From BNXB01 sp031556375 (lineage in GTDB: Bacteria; Bacteroidota; Bacteroidia; Bacteroidales; Azobacteroidaceae): a stretch of 64,000 bases of DNA. The first letter of the stretch is position 1; each line of letters opens with the position of its first letter. Below are positions 33,843-43,329 of this stretch, in pieces. Where the stretch lies: assembly GCA_031556375.1 (NCBI GenBank), contig JAVBTA010000050.1, positions 4,999 to 68,998 of the forward strand. The letters are read 5' to 3'. A program made the translations under genes and the position numbers. The notes beneath the pieces are model-generated. The model saw only the letters and a list, made by a program, of their open reading frames with translations, had not been told where the DNA came from and did no database searches.

Positions 33843-35465
33843 ATGAGCCGGGAATGTAAATATAAAACATCATACAGGCGAAATAAATCATTAATAGGTT
33901 TATTTTGCCTGTTTTTTCTGGCCTCTGTAGGATGGAGTATCGCTCAGGATGTCCAACGGAAAGATCCGGAAAACAATAAGAAAATTCATGTATTGCATGA
34001 TGATCGGATGTATTTCAAGAAAGAACTGAATCCAGATGTTTATGTGCTGAATGGAAATGTTCAACTCCGGCATGATAGTACATTTATGTATTGTGATAGT
34101 GCGTATATGTATGAAAAAATAAACTCATTCGAAGCATTTGGAAATGTTCGTATAGAGCAAGGCGATACCCTTTTTATTTATGGGGATTATGGATATTATG
34201 ATGCTAATACGGCTATTGCAAAGTTGCGGGATAATGTTCGTATGGAAAATAAGGGAGTCACTTTGTTTACTGATAGTTTTAATTTTGACAGGACAAAAAA
34301 TATAGGTTATTTCTTTGATGGTGGAGTGATAGTGGATTCTCTTAATGAACTCTCGTCTATTTACGGACAATATTCTCCTGGGACGAAAATTGCTAATTTT
34401 CAAAAGAAAGTGAAGGTTAATAATCCAAATTTTATTCTGACTTCCGATACGTTGGATTATAATACTCTTACTAAAGTTGCAACAATATTAGGTCCTTCGG
34501 TTATAGAGTCGGACAGTGGAACCATCTATTCTACCAGAGGCTGGTATAATACGGAAACTGAAGAGTCGATGCTTTATGATCGTTCTATGGTCGTCAGTCA
34601 GGATAAATATAAAACGATTACAGCCGATTCCATGTCTTACAACCGTTTTAGCGGTTATGGAGAAGCATTTCAGAATGTGGAGATCAACGATACTTTAAAT
34701 AAAATCATATTGACCGGACACTACGGTTATTTCAATGATAAAACGAATTTTGCCTATGCTACAGATTCTGCTCGGTTTGTAGAATACTCACAGGGAGATT
34801 CGTTGTTTATGCATGCCGATACTTTCAGGATGCGGACAATAGATGAAAAATTCCGGGAGATAAAGGCTTATTATGGGGTTCGGTTTTATAGGGCTGATAT
34901 CCAGGGAGTTTGTGACTCTATGCAGTTCAATACAAAGGATTCTTTATTGTATCTTTATAAAGATCCTATTTTGTGGAATACGAGTTATCAGATAAATGGG
35001 GATACGATTGTTTTGGCATTCAATGATAGCACTCTTGAAAAGGTAAATGTAATCAATTATGCGTTTGCTGTGGAAAAACTGGACTCAACTTACTATAATC
35101 AAATGAAAGGCCGTAATATGGTTGCATATTTTGTGGCAGGTGAAATGAGAAAAGTCGATATTGATGGAAATGCCGAAGCTATTTATTATCCGATAGATAA
35201 AGGGTCTTTTATCGGACGGAATAAGACGGAAAGTAGTTTTATCTCTATTAGTGTAGAGAATAGAAAACCGAATAAGATTGTGACCTGGCCGGCTTCCAAC
35301 GGAACTGTTCTGCCGTTGCCGGATCTTAAACCGGAAGATAAATTTCTTAAAAGCTTCATTGATTTTGATTACCTCAGGCCTAAAGACCGGGATGATATTT
35401 TTCTTGAAAAGAAACGAAAGACTGAAGACGCAACTCCTGTTCGAAAAATGCGACATTTGCAGTGA
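33843..35465 (+). CDS. OstA-like protein (LptA/LptD N-terminal type)
   Basis: The 540-residue protein has an N-terminal hydrophobic segment (LIGLFCLFFLASVGWSIAQ) and then a long run of beta-strand repeats of the OstA/LptA jelly-roll kind: LNGNVQLRHDSTFMYCDSAY and FGNVRIEQGDTLFIYGDYGYY are typical turns. The family carries lipopolysaccharide across the periplasm. The C-terminal barrel of LptD is absent; instead a charged tail ends the protein. It is probably a periplasmic part of the LPS transport path specific to Bacteroidota. It follows the SurA-like gene by 13 bases, linking LPS export with barrel assembly. Confidence 0.83.
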   Translation: MSRECKYKTSYRRNKSLIGLFCLFFLASVGWSIAQDVQRKDPENNKKIHVLHDDRMYFKKELNPDVYVLNGNVQLRHDSTFMYCDSAYMYEKINSFEAFGNVRIEQGDTLFIYGDYGYYDANTAIAKLRDNVRMENKGVTLFTDSFNFDRTKNIGYFFDGGVIVDSLNELSSIYGQYSPGTKIANFQKKVKVNNPNFILTSDTLDYNTLTKVATILGPSVIESDSGTIYSTRGWYNTETEESMLYDRSMVVSQDKYKTITADSMSYNRFSGYGEAFQNVEINDTLNKIILTGHYGYFNDKTNFAYATDSARFVEYSQGDSLFMHADTFRMRTIDEKFREIKAYYGVRFYRADIQGVCDSMQFNTKDSLLYLYKDPILWNTSYQINGDTIVLAFNDSTLEKVNVINYAFAVEKLDSTYYNQMKGRNMVAYFVAGEMRKVDIDGNAEAIYYPIDKGSFIGRNKTESSFISISVENRKPNKIVTWPASNGTVLPLPDLKPEDKFLKSFIDFDYLRPKDRDDIFLEKKRKTEDATPVRKMRHLQ

Positions 35466-35471
35466 AAATTA

Positions 35472-35503
35472 TTTGCAGGAATTCTTTTTTTGATGTAAAT
35501 TTG
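35472..35503 (+). promoter_or_regulatory. Promoter of the kbl-tdh-mutL-C40 operon
   Basis: TTTG (35472-35475), 20 bases, TAAATTTG (35496-35503): a full match, about 60 bases before kbl. Confidence 0.78.
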
Positions 35504-35565
35504 ACGTATAAAAATCACAATAAGTGGTGCGATATAATATCTTATAAACCAATAAATTACATTAT

Positions 35566-36762
35566 ATGAAAGCCTATCGGAAGTTTCAGGAACACCTACA
35601 GAATGAACTTGCAGACATTCAATCCTCCGGATTATACAAAAACGAACGAATTATTATCTCTCCTCAGGATGCCAGGATTAAGGTTAATACAGGGAAAGAA
35701 GTATTGAATTTCTGTGCTAACAATTATTTAGGCTTATCCGATAGTCCGGAACTGATTGCTGCTGCAAAAGAAGCGATGGACACACGCGGTTACGGAATGT
35801 CGTCGGTTCGTTTTATTTGTGGAACTCAGGATATTCATAAACAATTGGAAAAAACAATTGCGGATTTCTTTGGAACAGAAGATACGATCCTTTATGCTGC
35901 TTGTTTTGATGCTAATGGTGGCGTTTTTGAACCGCTTTTGACAGAAGATGACGCGATAATTTCAGATTCCCTGAACCATGCTTCTATTATAGATGGCGTG
36001 CGTTTATGTAAGGCTGTGAGATATCGTTATGCAAATGCCGATATGGAAGATTTGGAGAAACAACTTCAAATGGCTCAGGCTCAGCGTTTTCGTTTGGTTG
36101 TTACTGATGGCGTGTTTTCAATGGATGGAAATGTCGCTCCGCTTGACAAGATCGTTGCTCTGGCTGAGAAATATGATGCGATGGTTATGGTTGATGAATC
36201 ACATTCAGCAGGAGTAGTTGGCAAGACCGGTCGTGGAACTACTGAATTATATAATCTTAGAGGCGGTGTCGAAATTTTAACAGGAACTCTGGGGAAGGCT
36301 TTTGGTGGTGCTATCGGAGGGTTTACGACGGGAAAAAAAGAAATTATCGATATGTTGCGTCAACGTTCCCGTCCTTATTTATTTTCAAATTCTATTCCTC
36401 CGGCAGTTGCTGCGGCAGGGATTAAAGCTTTTGAATTATTGGATAAGACGAATGATCGTCAAAATAAATTACACGGGAATACTGCATATTTTAATGAAAA
36501 GATGAAAGCTGCGGGTTTTGATATCAAACCTACGGAATCGGCAATTTGTGCTGTAATGCTTTACGACGCCAAATTATCACAGGATATGGCGGCGTCTTTA
36601 TTGGATGAAGGTATTTATGTTACCGGATTCTACTATCCTGTTGTTCCGAAAGGTCAGGCCCGTATACGCGTACAGTTATCTGCGGCTCATGAAAAGGAGC
36701 ATCTGGATAAGTGTATTGCAGCATTTACAAAAATAGGAAAAGAACTAAAAGTAATAGGATAA
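35566..36762 (+). CDS. kbl: Glycine C-acetyltransferase (2-amino-3-ketobutyrate CoA ligase)
   Basis: The 398-residue PLP enzyme of the alpha-oxoamine synthase family cleaves 2-amino-3-ketobutyrate with CoA into glycine and acetyl-CoA. Visible: FCANNYLGLSDSPEL, GMSSVRFICGTQDIHKQLE, MVDESHSAGVVG (the Asp and His that hold PLP), and TGTLGKAFGGAIGG with the Schiff-base Lys244, at the same position as in E. coli Kbl. The partner enzyme, a short-chain threonine dehydrogenase, is encoded 8 bases downstream, which separates this call from related enzymes such as BioF or HemA. Length is standard. Confidence 0.95.
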   Translation: MKAYRKFQEHLQNELADIQSSGLYKNERIIISPQDARIKVNTGKEVLNFCANNYLGLSDSPELIAAAKEAMDTRGYGMSSVRFICGTQDIHKQLEKTIADFFGTEDTILYAACFDANGGVFEPLLTEDDAIISDSLNHASIIDGVRLCKAVRYRYANADMEDLEKQLQMAQAQRFRLVVTDGVFSMDGNVAPLDKIVALAEKYDAMVMVDESHSAGVVGKTGRGTTELYNLRGGVEILTGTLGKAFGGAIGGFTTGKKEIIDMLRQRSRPYLFSNSIPPAVAAAGIKAFELLDKTNDRQNKLHGNTAYFNEKMKAAGFDIKPTESAICAVMLYDAKLSQDMAASLLDEGIYVTGFYYPVVPKGQARIRVQLSAAHEKEHLDKCIAAFTKIGKELKVIG

Positions 36763-36770
36763 TACTGTTT

Positions 36771-37718
36771 ATGAAAAAAATTCTGATTGTTGGAAGTACC
36801 GGACAGATAGGTTCGGAACTAAGTGTGAGACTGCGCTCTATTTATGGGGATAGTAATGTTATTTGCGGTTATTATGCGCCTCCTTTTCCTCCTGGTTTTT
36901 TTGAGGCTGGCCCGACGGAAGAGATAAACGCATTGAATATAGAGCAGATAGCTCATGTTGTGAAAAAATATAAAATAGATACAATATATAATCTGGCAGC
37001 TATCTTATCCGCAACTGCAGAGAAAAATCCAAAGTTGGGTTGGGATGTTGGTGTGGGCAGTTTGATGAATTGCCTGGATGTCGCGCGGGAATATAAATGC
37101 GCTGTCTTTACCCCAAGTTCGATCGGAGCTTTCGGTTTGTCGACTCCTAAAGATAAAACGCCTCAGGATACAGTACAGCGACCCAATACAGTATATGGAA
37201 TTACAAAAGTATTAGGAGAGCTGGTCAGTGATTATTATGCGGAGCATTATGGCTTAGATACTCGCTCGGTTCGTTATCCGGGTATTATTTCAAATATGAC
37301 TTTACCGGGAGGCGGAACAACAGATTATGCTGTTGAAATTTTTTATAAAGCTGTAAAAGGCGAAAAATTTGTTTGTCCCCTGAAACCGGGAACTTTTATG
37401 GATATGATGTATATGCCTGATGCTCTGGATGCTGCGATCAATATTATGGAAGCTGATCCTTCCAGATTACAGCACCGGAATTCATTCAATGTTACGTCAA
37501 TGAGTTTTGATCCGGAGATGTTGGCAGCCTCTATCCGGAAATATATTCCGGGTTTGGAAATGGAATATGAAATTGATCCGTTAAAACAATCTATTGCTGA
37601 TTCATGGCCAAATTCCCTCGATGATTCTTGTGCAAGAAAAGAATGGGATTGGTCTCCAAAATATGATTTAGATAAAATGACGCAGGATATGATCCGGGCG
37701 TTGAAACAAAAACTATGA
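36771..37718 (+). CDS. Short-chain L-threonine 3-dehydrogenase (UDP-galactose-epimerase-like)
   Basis: From the ATG at 36771 (MKKILIVGSTGQIGSEL) the protein has 315 residues; the frame opens 60 bases earlier inside kbl but lacks support there. The NAD-binding motif is GSTGQIG (residues 8-14) and the active-site pair is in YGITKVLGE (YxxxK). The overall family is extended SDR. Threonine dehydrogenases of this type oxidise threonine to 2-amino-3-ketobutyrate, the substrate of Kbl encoded immediately upstream, so the pair forms a pathway from threonine to glycine. It is not related to the zinc-dependent Tdh of E. coli. Its TGA stop overlaps the mutL start by 4 bases. Confidence 0.88.
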   Translation: MKKILIVGSTGQIGSELSVRLRSIYGDSNVICGYYAPPFPPGFFEAGPTEEINALNIEQIAHVVKKYKIDTIYNLAAILSATAEKNPKLGWDVGVGSLMNCLDVAREYKCAVFTPSSIGAFGLSTPKDKTPQDTVQRPNTVYGITKVLGELVSDYYAEHYGLDTRSVRYPGIISNMTLPGGGTTDYAVEIFYKAVKGEKFVCPLKPGTFMDMMYMPDALDAAINIMEADPSRLQHRNSFNVTSMSFDPEMLAASIRKYIPGLEMEYEIDPLKQSIADSWPNSLDDSCARKEWDWSPKYDLDKMTQDMIRALKQKL

Positions 37719-39568
37719 GTGATGTAATCCGTTTATTACCTGATGCTATTGCCAACCAGATTGCTGCCGGAGAAGTAATTCAACGGCCGGCATCCGTAGT
37801 TAAGGAATTGGTCGAAAATGCAGTAGATGCAGGTGCTGATACGATTCAAATCAATATAAAAGATGCCGGACGTACCCTGATCCAGGTAATTGACAATGGA
37901 AAAGGTATGTCGGAAACTGATGCCAGAATGGCGTTTGAAAGACATGCCACATCAAAAATCCGTAATGCGGATGATTTGTTTGCTTTGAGTACAATGGGTT
38001 TTAGAGGGGAAGCTTTGGCGTCTATAGTTGCTGTAGCCCATGTTGAACTGAAAACCCGCAGGAAAACGGACGAAGTAGGTACTTTACTTCAAATATCGGC
38101 TTCGCAGCTGGAAAAACAGGAAGCTATAGCGACCAGTGTAGGTAGTATTTTCTCTGTCAAGAATTTATTTTTTAATATTCCTGCCCGTAGAAAATTCCTG
38201 AAGACCAACGAAACGGAATTTAAGAATATACTGACGGAATTTGAGCGTATTGCTCTTGTCAATCCTCAGATATCGTTTGTTTTGAATCATAACGACGTGG
38301 AGATTTATAATCTTCCGGTTTCGGTTATGCGTCAACGGATCATTAATATTTTCGGGAAGGGACTGAACCAGCAACTTCTTCCATTGAATGTAGATACATC
38401 ACTGATTAATTTATCCGGTTTTATCGGAACTCCGGCTTCAAGTAAGAAGAGGGGTGCAGAACAGTTTTTCTTTGTCAACGGACGGTATATGAAGCATCCA
38501 TACTTCCATAAGGCGGTGGTGGTCGCTTTTGAACCTTTTATCCCTGTGGGAGAAATTCCGAATTATTTTATTTACATGAATGTCGATCCCGCAAGTATTG
38601 ATGTGAATATTCATCCCACAAAAACAGAGATCAAATTTGAGAATGAGCAGGCTGTCTGGCAGATTATTGTAGCTGCGGTAAAAGAGGCTATCGGTAAGTC
38701 GAGTGCTACTCCAGGGCTTACATTTGATACGGAAGACGCTATAGATATTCCTGTATATAACCGTTCGCGTACTCATGTTGATCCTCCAAAGATTTCCGTA
38801 AATGCGAATTATAATCCATTTTCTAATTCATCCTCCAAATCTCCGGATTATAGCCGGAAAAATACAGATTGGGAACAGTTTTTTGAAAAAAAATCCACAG
38901 GAATTGAAAATACAGATATCCCTTCTGGTGATTCTCAGGAAAAGTCTCAATATTCAGGTTCTTTAGAAGAGGATACATCCAGGATACAATCCGGATTGTT
39001 TGATCCTGGTTTTAATTTGTTTCAATACCGGAATAAGTATCTGATCACGCCATTGAAATCAGGTTTGGTGTTGATTGATCAACGCAGAGCTCATATCCGC
39101 ATACTTTTTGACGAATTTATGAAGAAAATACAAGCTCATCAGGGAATATCACAGGGCATGTTATTTCCGGAGATTGTGTCGTTTACTCCTAAAGAAGCTA
39201 CTATTTTGCCGTATTTACTCGATGATTTTGCTGTAATGGGATTTGAGTTGAACGATCTGGGAAATAATAGTTATTCGGTCAATGGTATACCTGCAGGTCT
39301 TGAGAGTATTAATGCGATAGATACCCTGAAAAATATGGTTCAGAAAGCTCTGGAGACAGGTTGTGAGGTGAAAGAAGAAATGACGGATGCTATTGTACTA
39401 TCCCTGGCAAAACAGGCGGCAATACCGTATGGAAAACAACTTTCGAATGAAGAGGCCGAATCATTGATATCAGGTTTGTTTGTATCTTCATCGCCAAACT
39501 ATACTCCTGATGGAAAATTAATTATATCGACATTAACCGACGAAGAAATAGATAAACGATTTAAGTAA
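37715..39568 (+). CDS. mutL: DNA mismatch repair protein MutL
   Basis: The 617-residue protein has the GHKL ATPase motifs: ELVENAVDAGA (Asn, Mg site), IDNGKGM and GFRGEALASI. A linker rich in Ser, Asn and Asp (about residues 350-430) follows, then a C-terminal dimerisation domain (430-617). At the place of the endonuclease motif DQHAxxExxxxE it reads DQRRAHIRILFDEF, so the first motif Glu is missing and nicking activity is doubtful. MutL couples MutS mismatch recognition to strand processing. It overlaps the dehydrogenase gene by 4 bases (ATGA), an unusual coupling between amino-acid metabolism and repair. Confidence 0.93.
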   Translation: MSDVIRLLPDAIANQIAAGEVIQRPASVVKELVENAVDAGADTIQINIKDAGRTLIQVIDNGKGMSETDARMAFERHATSKIRNADDLFALSTMGFRGEALASIVAVAHVELKTRRKTDEVGTLLQISASQLEKQEAIATSVGSIFSVKNLFFNIPARRKFLKTNETEFKNILTEFERIALVNPQISFVLNHNDVEIYNLPVSVMRQRIINIFGKGLNQQLLPLNVDTSLINLSGFIGTPASSKKRGAEQFFFVNGRYMKHPYFHKAVVVAFEPFIPVGEIPNYFIYMNVDPASIDVNIHPTKTEIKFENEQAVWQIIVAAVKEAIGKSSATPGLTFDTEDAIDIPVYNRSRTHVDPPKISVNANYNPFSNSSSKSPDYSRKNTDWEQFFEKKSTGIENTDIPSGDSQEKSQYSGSLEEDTSRIQSGLFDPGFNLFQYRNKYLITPLKSGLVLIDQRRAHIRILFDEFMKKIQAHQGISQGMLFPEIVSFTPKEATILPYLLDDFAVMGFELNDLGNNSYSVNGIPAGLESINAIDTLKNMVQKALETGCEVKEEMTDAIVLSLAKQAAIPYGKQLSNEEAESLISGLFVSSSPNYTPDGKLIISTLTDEEIDKRFK

Positions 39569-39576
39569 CTTATAAT

Positions 39577-40356
39577 ATGGACTACGGGATAAATCTGAAT
39601 AGTGTAATTCCTCTGAGAGCAGAACCTGATGATCGCAGTGAAATGGTTAGCCAGTTATTGCTGGGTGAACGATTTATATGCGAAGAAAGACAAAATGGTT
39701 TCTGTAAAATATCCAATCAAATGGATCATTATTCGGGATGGGTAGATGATAAAACGATAATACCGGTCACTCATGAAGAGTATCAGAACCTGGCACAACA
39801 ACCGACATATTATGTGGTTGTGCCTTTGGCAGAGGCATTTGACCTTACAGGTAAATGTGTGATCCGTATTCCGGGCGGCAGTCGTTTGCCTAATTGTGAC
39901 AGTATAGGCCGGTTTGGCTTACGTGATCGCAAATTCCAGGTTCATCGTGATTTTATTCTTCCTGAATCCGAAATTTCGTATGAAGGTTTATTGTTAACAG
40001 CTGCCGCATTTATTAACTCTCCTTATATGTGGGGCGGAAAAACGGTGATGGGGATTGATTGTTCCGGATTTACCCAGATTGTATTTGGATTGCACGGAGT
40101 AAAATTACCCCGGGATTCCAAGGATCAGGCTACGATGGGGGAATCCGTTAGTTTGGAAGATATCAAACCCGGAGATCTGGTCTTTTTTGAAAATAAAGCC
40201 GGAAAAGTAGTTCATGTGGGGATATCTCTGGAAAAGCAACGTATTATACACGCTTCAGGACGAGTGAAAATTGATTTGCTCGACGAACAAGGTATCTATT
40301 CTGAAGAATATCAGCGTTATACTCATAAATTACATTCTATCCGCAGAATAAAATAA
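39577..40356 (+). CDS. Cytoplasmic NlpC/P60 (C40) peptidase with SH3-like domains
   Basis: The 259-residue protein has no signal peptide. Two SH3b-like domains fill residues 1-130 (IPLRAEPDDRSEMVSQLLLGE is a typical SH3b start), and an NlpC/P60 domain the rest, with Cys162 in DCSGFTQ, His213 in VVHVGIS and His225 in IIHASG. This layout is that of YkfC-type gamma-D-glutamyl-L-diamino acid peptidases, which trim murein peptides during cell-wall recycling in the cytoplasm. It is the last gene of the kbl operon. Its stop codon is directly next to the stop of the convergent M48 gene, with no base between. Confidence 0.88.
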   Translation: MDYGINLNSVIPLRAEPDDRSEMVSQLLLGERFICEERQNGFCKISNQMDHYSGWVDDKTIIPVTHEEYQNLAQQPTYYVVVPLAEAFDLTGKCVIRIPGGSRLPNCDSIGRFGLRDRKFQVHRDFILPESEISYEGLLLTAAAFINSPYMWGGKTVMGIDCSGFTQIVFGLHGVKLPRDSKDQATMGESVSLEDIKPGDLVFFENKAGKVVHVGISLEKQRIIHASGRVKIDLLDEQGIYSEEYQRYTHKLHSIRRIK

Positions 40357-41220
40357 TCAGAATTTCCAGTCATTGCTGGTTTTAGTCCCTGGCTGTACAT
40401 TTGATTTTGAAGAAGGAGTTTTACCTGTTGCCGCATTGTAATACTCCATTGCATCCGGTAAATATTTCTGAATCTCAGAGACTCTGTTGCCATCGGAAGG
40501 GTGTGTACTCATAAATTCAGGGGTTGTACTTCCCTGGGTTGACATTCTTTGCCAGAATGGAACTGCTTCATTGGGGTTATATCCTGCAATAGCCATGAAT
40601 ATGAGTCCCAGGTGGTCGGCTTCCAATTCTTGTTTGCGGTTGAAAGGAAGCATCACTCCGTACTGAGCTCCCAAACCGTATACTGTATTTGCAATCGCTT
40701 TTGTTGTTGAGGATGATTTGCTGAGAATACTTTCTACTGCTGATGCTCCATATTGGGCAACCATTTGTTGCGACATACGTTCGTTCGCATGTTTTGCTAC
40801 GGCGTGAGCAACTTCGTGTCCCAAAACGACTGCGAGTCCGGCTTCAGTCTGAGTATATGGTAATATCCCTTCATAGACTACGATTTTTCCTCCCGGCATA
40901 CAGAACGCATTTACCTGAGCATCTTTTATGAGGTTAAATTCCCACGAATATCCGCTTAACAGGGATTCCATACCATTTGCTTTGTAGTAGGCATTTACTG
41001 CATTAGCAATGTTTTGTCCTACCTTAACAACCAGTGCTGTATTTTTTTTATCAGTCGATTTCTGAGCGGTCTTGATATAGTCGTCATATTGTTGCAAACT
41101 CAGGCTTAACACCTCCTGATCAGAAACCAAAGATAATTGTTGACGACCGGTAACCGGAACGCTACTGCAACCATAAAACAAAGAAGCTGAGGTAAGTAGA
41201 ATAAAAAATATCTTTTTCAT
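40357..41220 (-). CDS. M48-family zinc metalloprotease lipoprotein
   Basis: From the ATG at 41220 the protein has 287 residues and a lipobox Cys18 (LLTSASLFYGCSS). The in-frame ATG at 41274 lies upstream of the promoter and is rejected. The active site is HEVAHAVAKH (HExxH at residues 135-139) and the third ligand is in QELEADHLGL, as in M48 peptidases of the BepA/LoiP kind. Those proteins degrade or refold misassembled outer-membrane proteins, which suits a genome with many TonB-linked barrels. It is a single gene with its own promoter. Confidence 0.9.
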   Translation of the reverse strand: MKKIFFILLTSASLFYGCSSVPVTGRQQLSLVSDQEVLSLSLQQYDDYIKTAQKSTDKKNTALVVKVGQNIANAVNAYYKANGMESLLSGYSWEFNLIKDAQVNAFCMPGGKIVVYEGILPYTQTEAGLAVVLGHEVAHAVAKHANERMSQQMVAQYGASAVESILSKSSSTTKAIANTVYGLGAQYGVMLPFNRKQELEADHLGLIFMAIAGYNPNEAVPFWQRMSTQGSTTPEFMSTHPSDGNRVSEIQKYLPDAMEYYNAATGKTPSSKSNVQPGTKTSNDWKF

Positions 41221-41253
41221 GTGATAGTCTGTAATTGAAATCTTAAAAGAGTA

Positions 41254-41286
41254 CAAATTTATACAATAAAACAAAAAGAATGCAAA
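41254..41286 (-). promoter_or_regulatory. Promoter of the M48 lipoprotein gene
   Basis: On the minus strand TTTG (41286-41283), 21 bases, TAAATTTG (41261-41254), 34 bases before the ATG at 41220. The rest of the 330-base gap (41287-41492) shows no gene or clear structure. Confidence 0.7.
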
Positions 41287-41492
41287 TTTCTTGCCAAAAA
41301 ATAAATTTCCGGTATGTTTAAAACGATTTATCAGGGGAAAAGGTTGAAGAATTAAAACACCATTAATTTCCGGGAAAATAAATCCTGAAATGCCTGTGTT
41401 GTATAAAGTCTATGAATATGATATTCAGACAGAAGTAGAAAAAGTTTATGAGTTTACCCGGGATAATTATTGATTTCCTGTTCTATACGAGA

Positions 41493-41523
41493 TTTGCATA
41501 ATTAAGAAAGTTATTTACTTTTG
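41493..41523 (+). promoter_or_regulatory. Promoter of the ECF sigma / anti-sigma pair
   Basis: TTTG (41493-41496), 19 bases, TACTTTTG (41516-41523): a full match to the housekeeping promoter, 29 bases before the sigma start codon. Confidence 0.75.
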
Positions 41524-41552
41524 CATATCAAAATATCTGTTGACTTTGCAAA

Positions 41553-42125
41553 ATGGTCCCTATTGATGAAAAAATCATACATAAGATCAATGTAGGAGAT
41601 AAGAACGCATTTTCGCATTTATATGAATCCTATTACTTGTATCTTAATGCTACCGCATTTTATTATGTAAATGATGAAAATGTGAGTGCAGAGATTGTGA
41701 ATGATGTTTTTGTAGATATCTGGAACAAACGTGAGTCATTGGTTTATCCGGTTCATTCTTATTTGGTACGTGCAGTAAGGAATGATTGTATTGATTTTTT
41801 ACGTACTCAAAGGGTACAAGAACAGGTGTTGGATAAACACAGGGAACAACAGGTGTCTTTTCATGAAAATTATATTCTTTCAACACCTCAACCATTGCAA
41901 TATGTCGAATTATTGGAGGTTGAGTCCGAGATACGGAAAGCGATGGAAAAACTCCCCGAAAAATGCCGGATTATTTTTGAAAAACATTTCTTTGCCGGAC
42001 AATCGACAGAGGAAATAGCCGAAGATTTGAATATACAAGTCGGTACGGTGCGGGTACAATTAAAAAATGCAATAGATCGTCTAAAACCTCTGTTAGGCCA
42101 CTTACTTTCCATATTTGTTATATAG
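41553..42125 (+). CDS. ECF-type RNA polymerase sigma factor
   Basis: The 190-residue sigma-70 family member has region 2 (YVNDENVSAEIVNDVFVDIWNK) and region 4 with a helix-turn-helix (LPEKCRIIFEKHFFAGQSTEEIAEDLNIQVGTVRVQLKNAIDRL), the form common in Bacteroidota PULs. It should direct RNA polymerase to the promoter of the SusC/SusD pair downstream once released by its anti-sigma partner, encoded 12 bases after it. The gene itself has a housekeeping promoter, so basal expression is expected. Confidence 0.93.
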   Translation: MVPIDEKIIHKINVGDKNAFSHLYESYYLYLNATAFYYVNDENVSAEIVNDVFVDIWNKRESLVYPVHSYLVRAVRNDCIDFLRTQRVQEQVLDKHREQQVSFHENYILSTPQPLQYVELLEVESEIRKAMEKLPEKCRIIFEKHFFAGQSTEEIAEDLNIQVGTVRVQLKNAIDRLKPLLGHLLSIFVI

Positions 42126-42137
42126 TTTTTATCTGAA

Positions 42138-43253
42138 ATGAAAAAAAACGGAGATCTTCTAAACGATTTCCGAATGAGATCCGCATATATTATAAAAGGG
42201 AAAAATATGCAAGATAAAGATCAATTGTTTGAAGTTTTATTGAAAAAATATTTCGCAAAAGAAATATCCTGTAATGATAGGGAACTTTTGTTTTCTATGA
42301 TTATGGAATCCGTTCATTATAAAGAACTTTATGAAGCCACAGCTAAATTAAAAACTTACCAGCATGTTACTTCCATGGAATCCCGAAAAGGGGAAAAATA
42401 TAACGAACTGATAAAACGCATAGATACTGAGCCTAAGTCGAAGAAATTATGGTTCGTTTTAGGTCGAGTTGCTGCTGTTGTGGTACTGGTTATCTCCACT
42501 TCAATAGGCTCAGTATACCTTTATAAAACTTATATCGATAAGACCGGTACTGATGAAATTGCTATGCTGGAGACGTCTACTCCGTTGGGAGGCGAGTCTA
42601 AGATCTTGTTGCCGGATGGTTCTGTTGCCTGGCTTAATGCAAAATCCGAGTTGAAATACAGTATTTCGTTCGGTAAAAATGATCGTAAATTATATCTTTC
42701 AGGAGAAGCTTATTTTGAAGTCAGCAAAAATAAGGAACTTCCGTTTATTGTGTCGACAGAAGATATGGAGGTTACTGCTACCGGTACGGTGTTTAATGTA
42801 CGGGCTTACCTTGAAGATGATCAGACTGAAGTTCAATTGATTGAAGGAGGAGTCGATGTCCTGGCAGCCAAACAGGTTTATCATTTAAAGCCAAATGAGA
42901 AGGTAGTTTATGTGAAAACGACCCAAAAAGCGATGAAATTAGGCGAAAAAGAAGTCTACGACAAAATTGCCAAGAAAGTGGTTGAAGGACAGAACGAAAC
43001 TCATGATCCAACTCAGTGGACACAAGGTAAACTTTCTTTCGACAGAGCGTCTTTGTCAGAAATAATTAAAGATATCGAACGGAAATTTAATGTCACAATC
43101 CGGATTGAAAGTGAACAATTGAAATCCGAATACTTCATGGGAACGATCAATATGGATCTGAGCCTGGATGATGTCCTGAGGTTCATTGACGTGGATAAAA
43201 AATACGAAATCGAAAGACAAGGAGATACCATTGTGATAAGAGACAAAAAATAA
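42138..43253 (+). CDS. FecR-family anti-sigma factor
   Basis: The 371-residue protein has a cytoplasmic sigma-binding N-terminal part, one membrane helix (GRVAAVVVLVISTSIGSVYL, about residues 106-125), a periplasmic FecR domain (TPLGGESKILLPDGSVAWLN, then LYLSGEAYFEVSKNKELPF), and a C-terminal DUF4974-like domain ending IERQGDTIVIRDKK. An ATG at 42207 (MQDKDQLFEVLLKKYF) would give a more typical start and is a real alternative. It should hold the sigma factor until the STN domain of the SusC protein encoded next signals the presence of ligand. Confidence 0.9.
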   Translation: MKKNGDLLNDFRMRSAYIIKGKNMQDKDQLFEVLLKKYFAKEISCNDRELLFSMIMESVHYKELYEATAKLKTYQHVTSMESRKGEKYNELIKRIDTEPKSKKLWFVLGRVAAVVVLVISTSIGSVYLYKTYIDKTGTDEIAMLETSTPLGGESKILLPDGSVAWLNAKSELKYSISFGKNDRKLYLSGEAYFEVSKNKELPFIVSTEDMEVTATGTVFNVRAYLEDDQTEVQLIEGGVDVLAAKQVYHLKPNEKVVYVKTTQKAMKLGEKEVYDKIAKKVVEGQNETHDPTQWTQGKLSFDRASLSEIIKDIERKFNVTIRIESEQLKSEYFMGTINMDLSLDDVLRFIDVDKKYEIERQGDTIVIRDKK

Positions 43254-43329
43254 AGCGCTAACAATAGATATGTTAAACCCTAAAACAAATGCTATTATGA
43301 ACAAAATCCCATGAAAAACAAAAAAGAAC

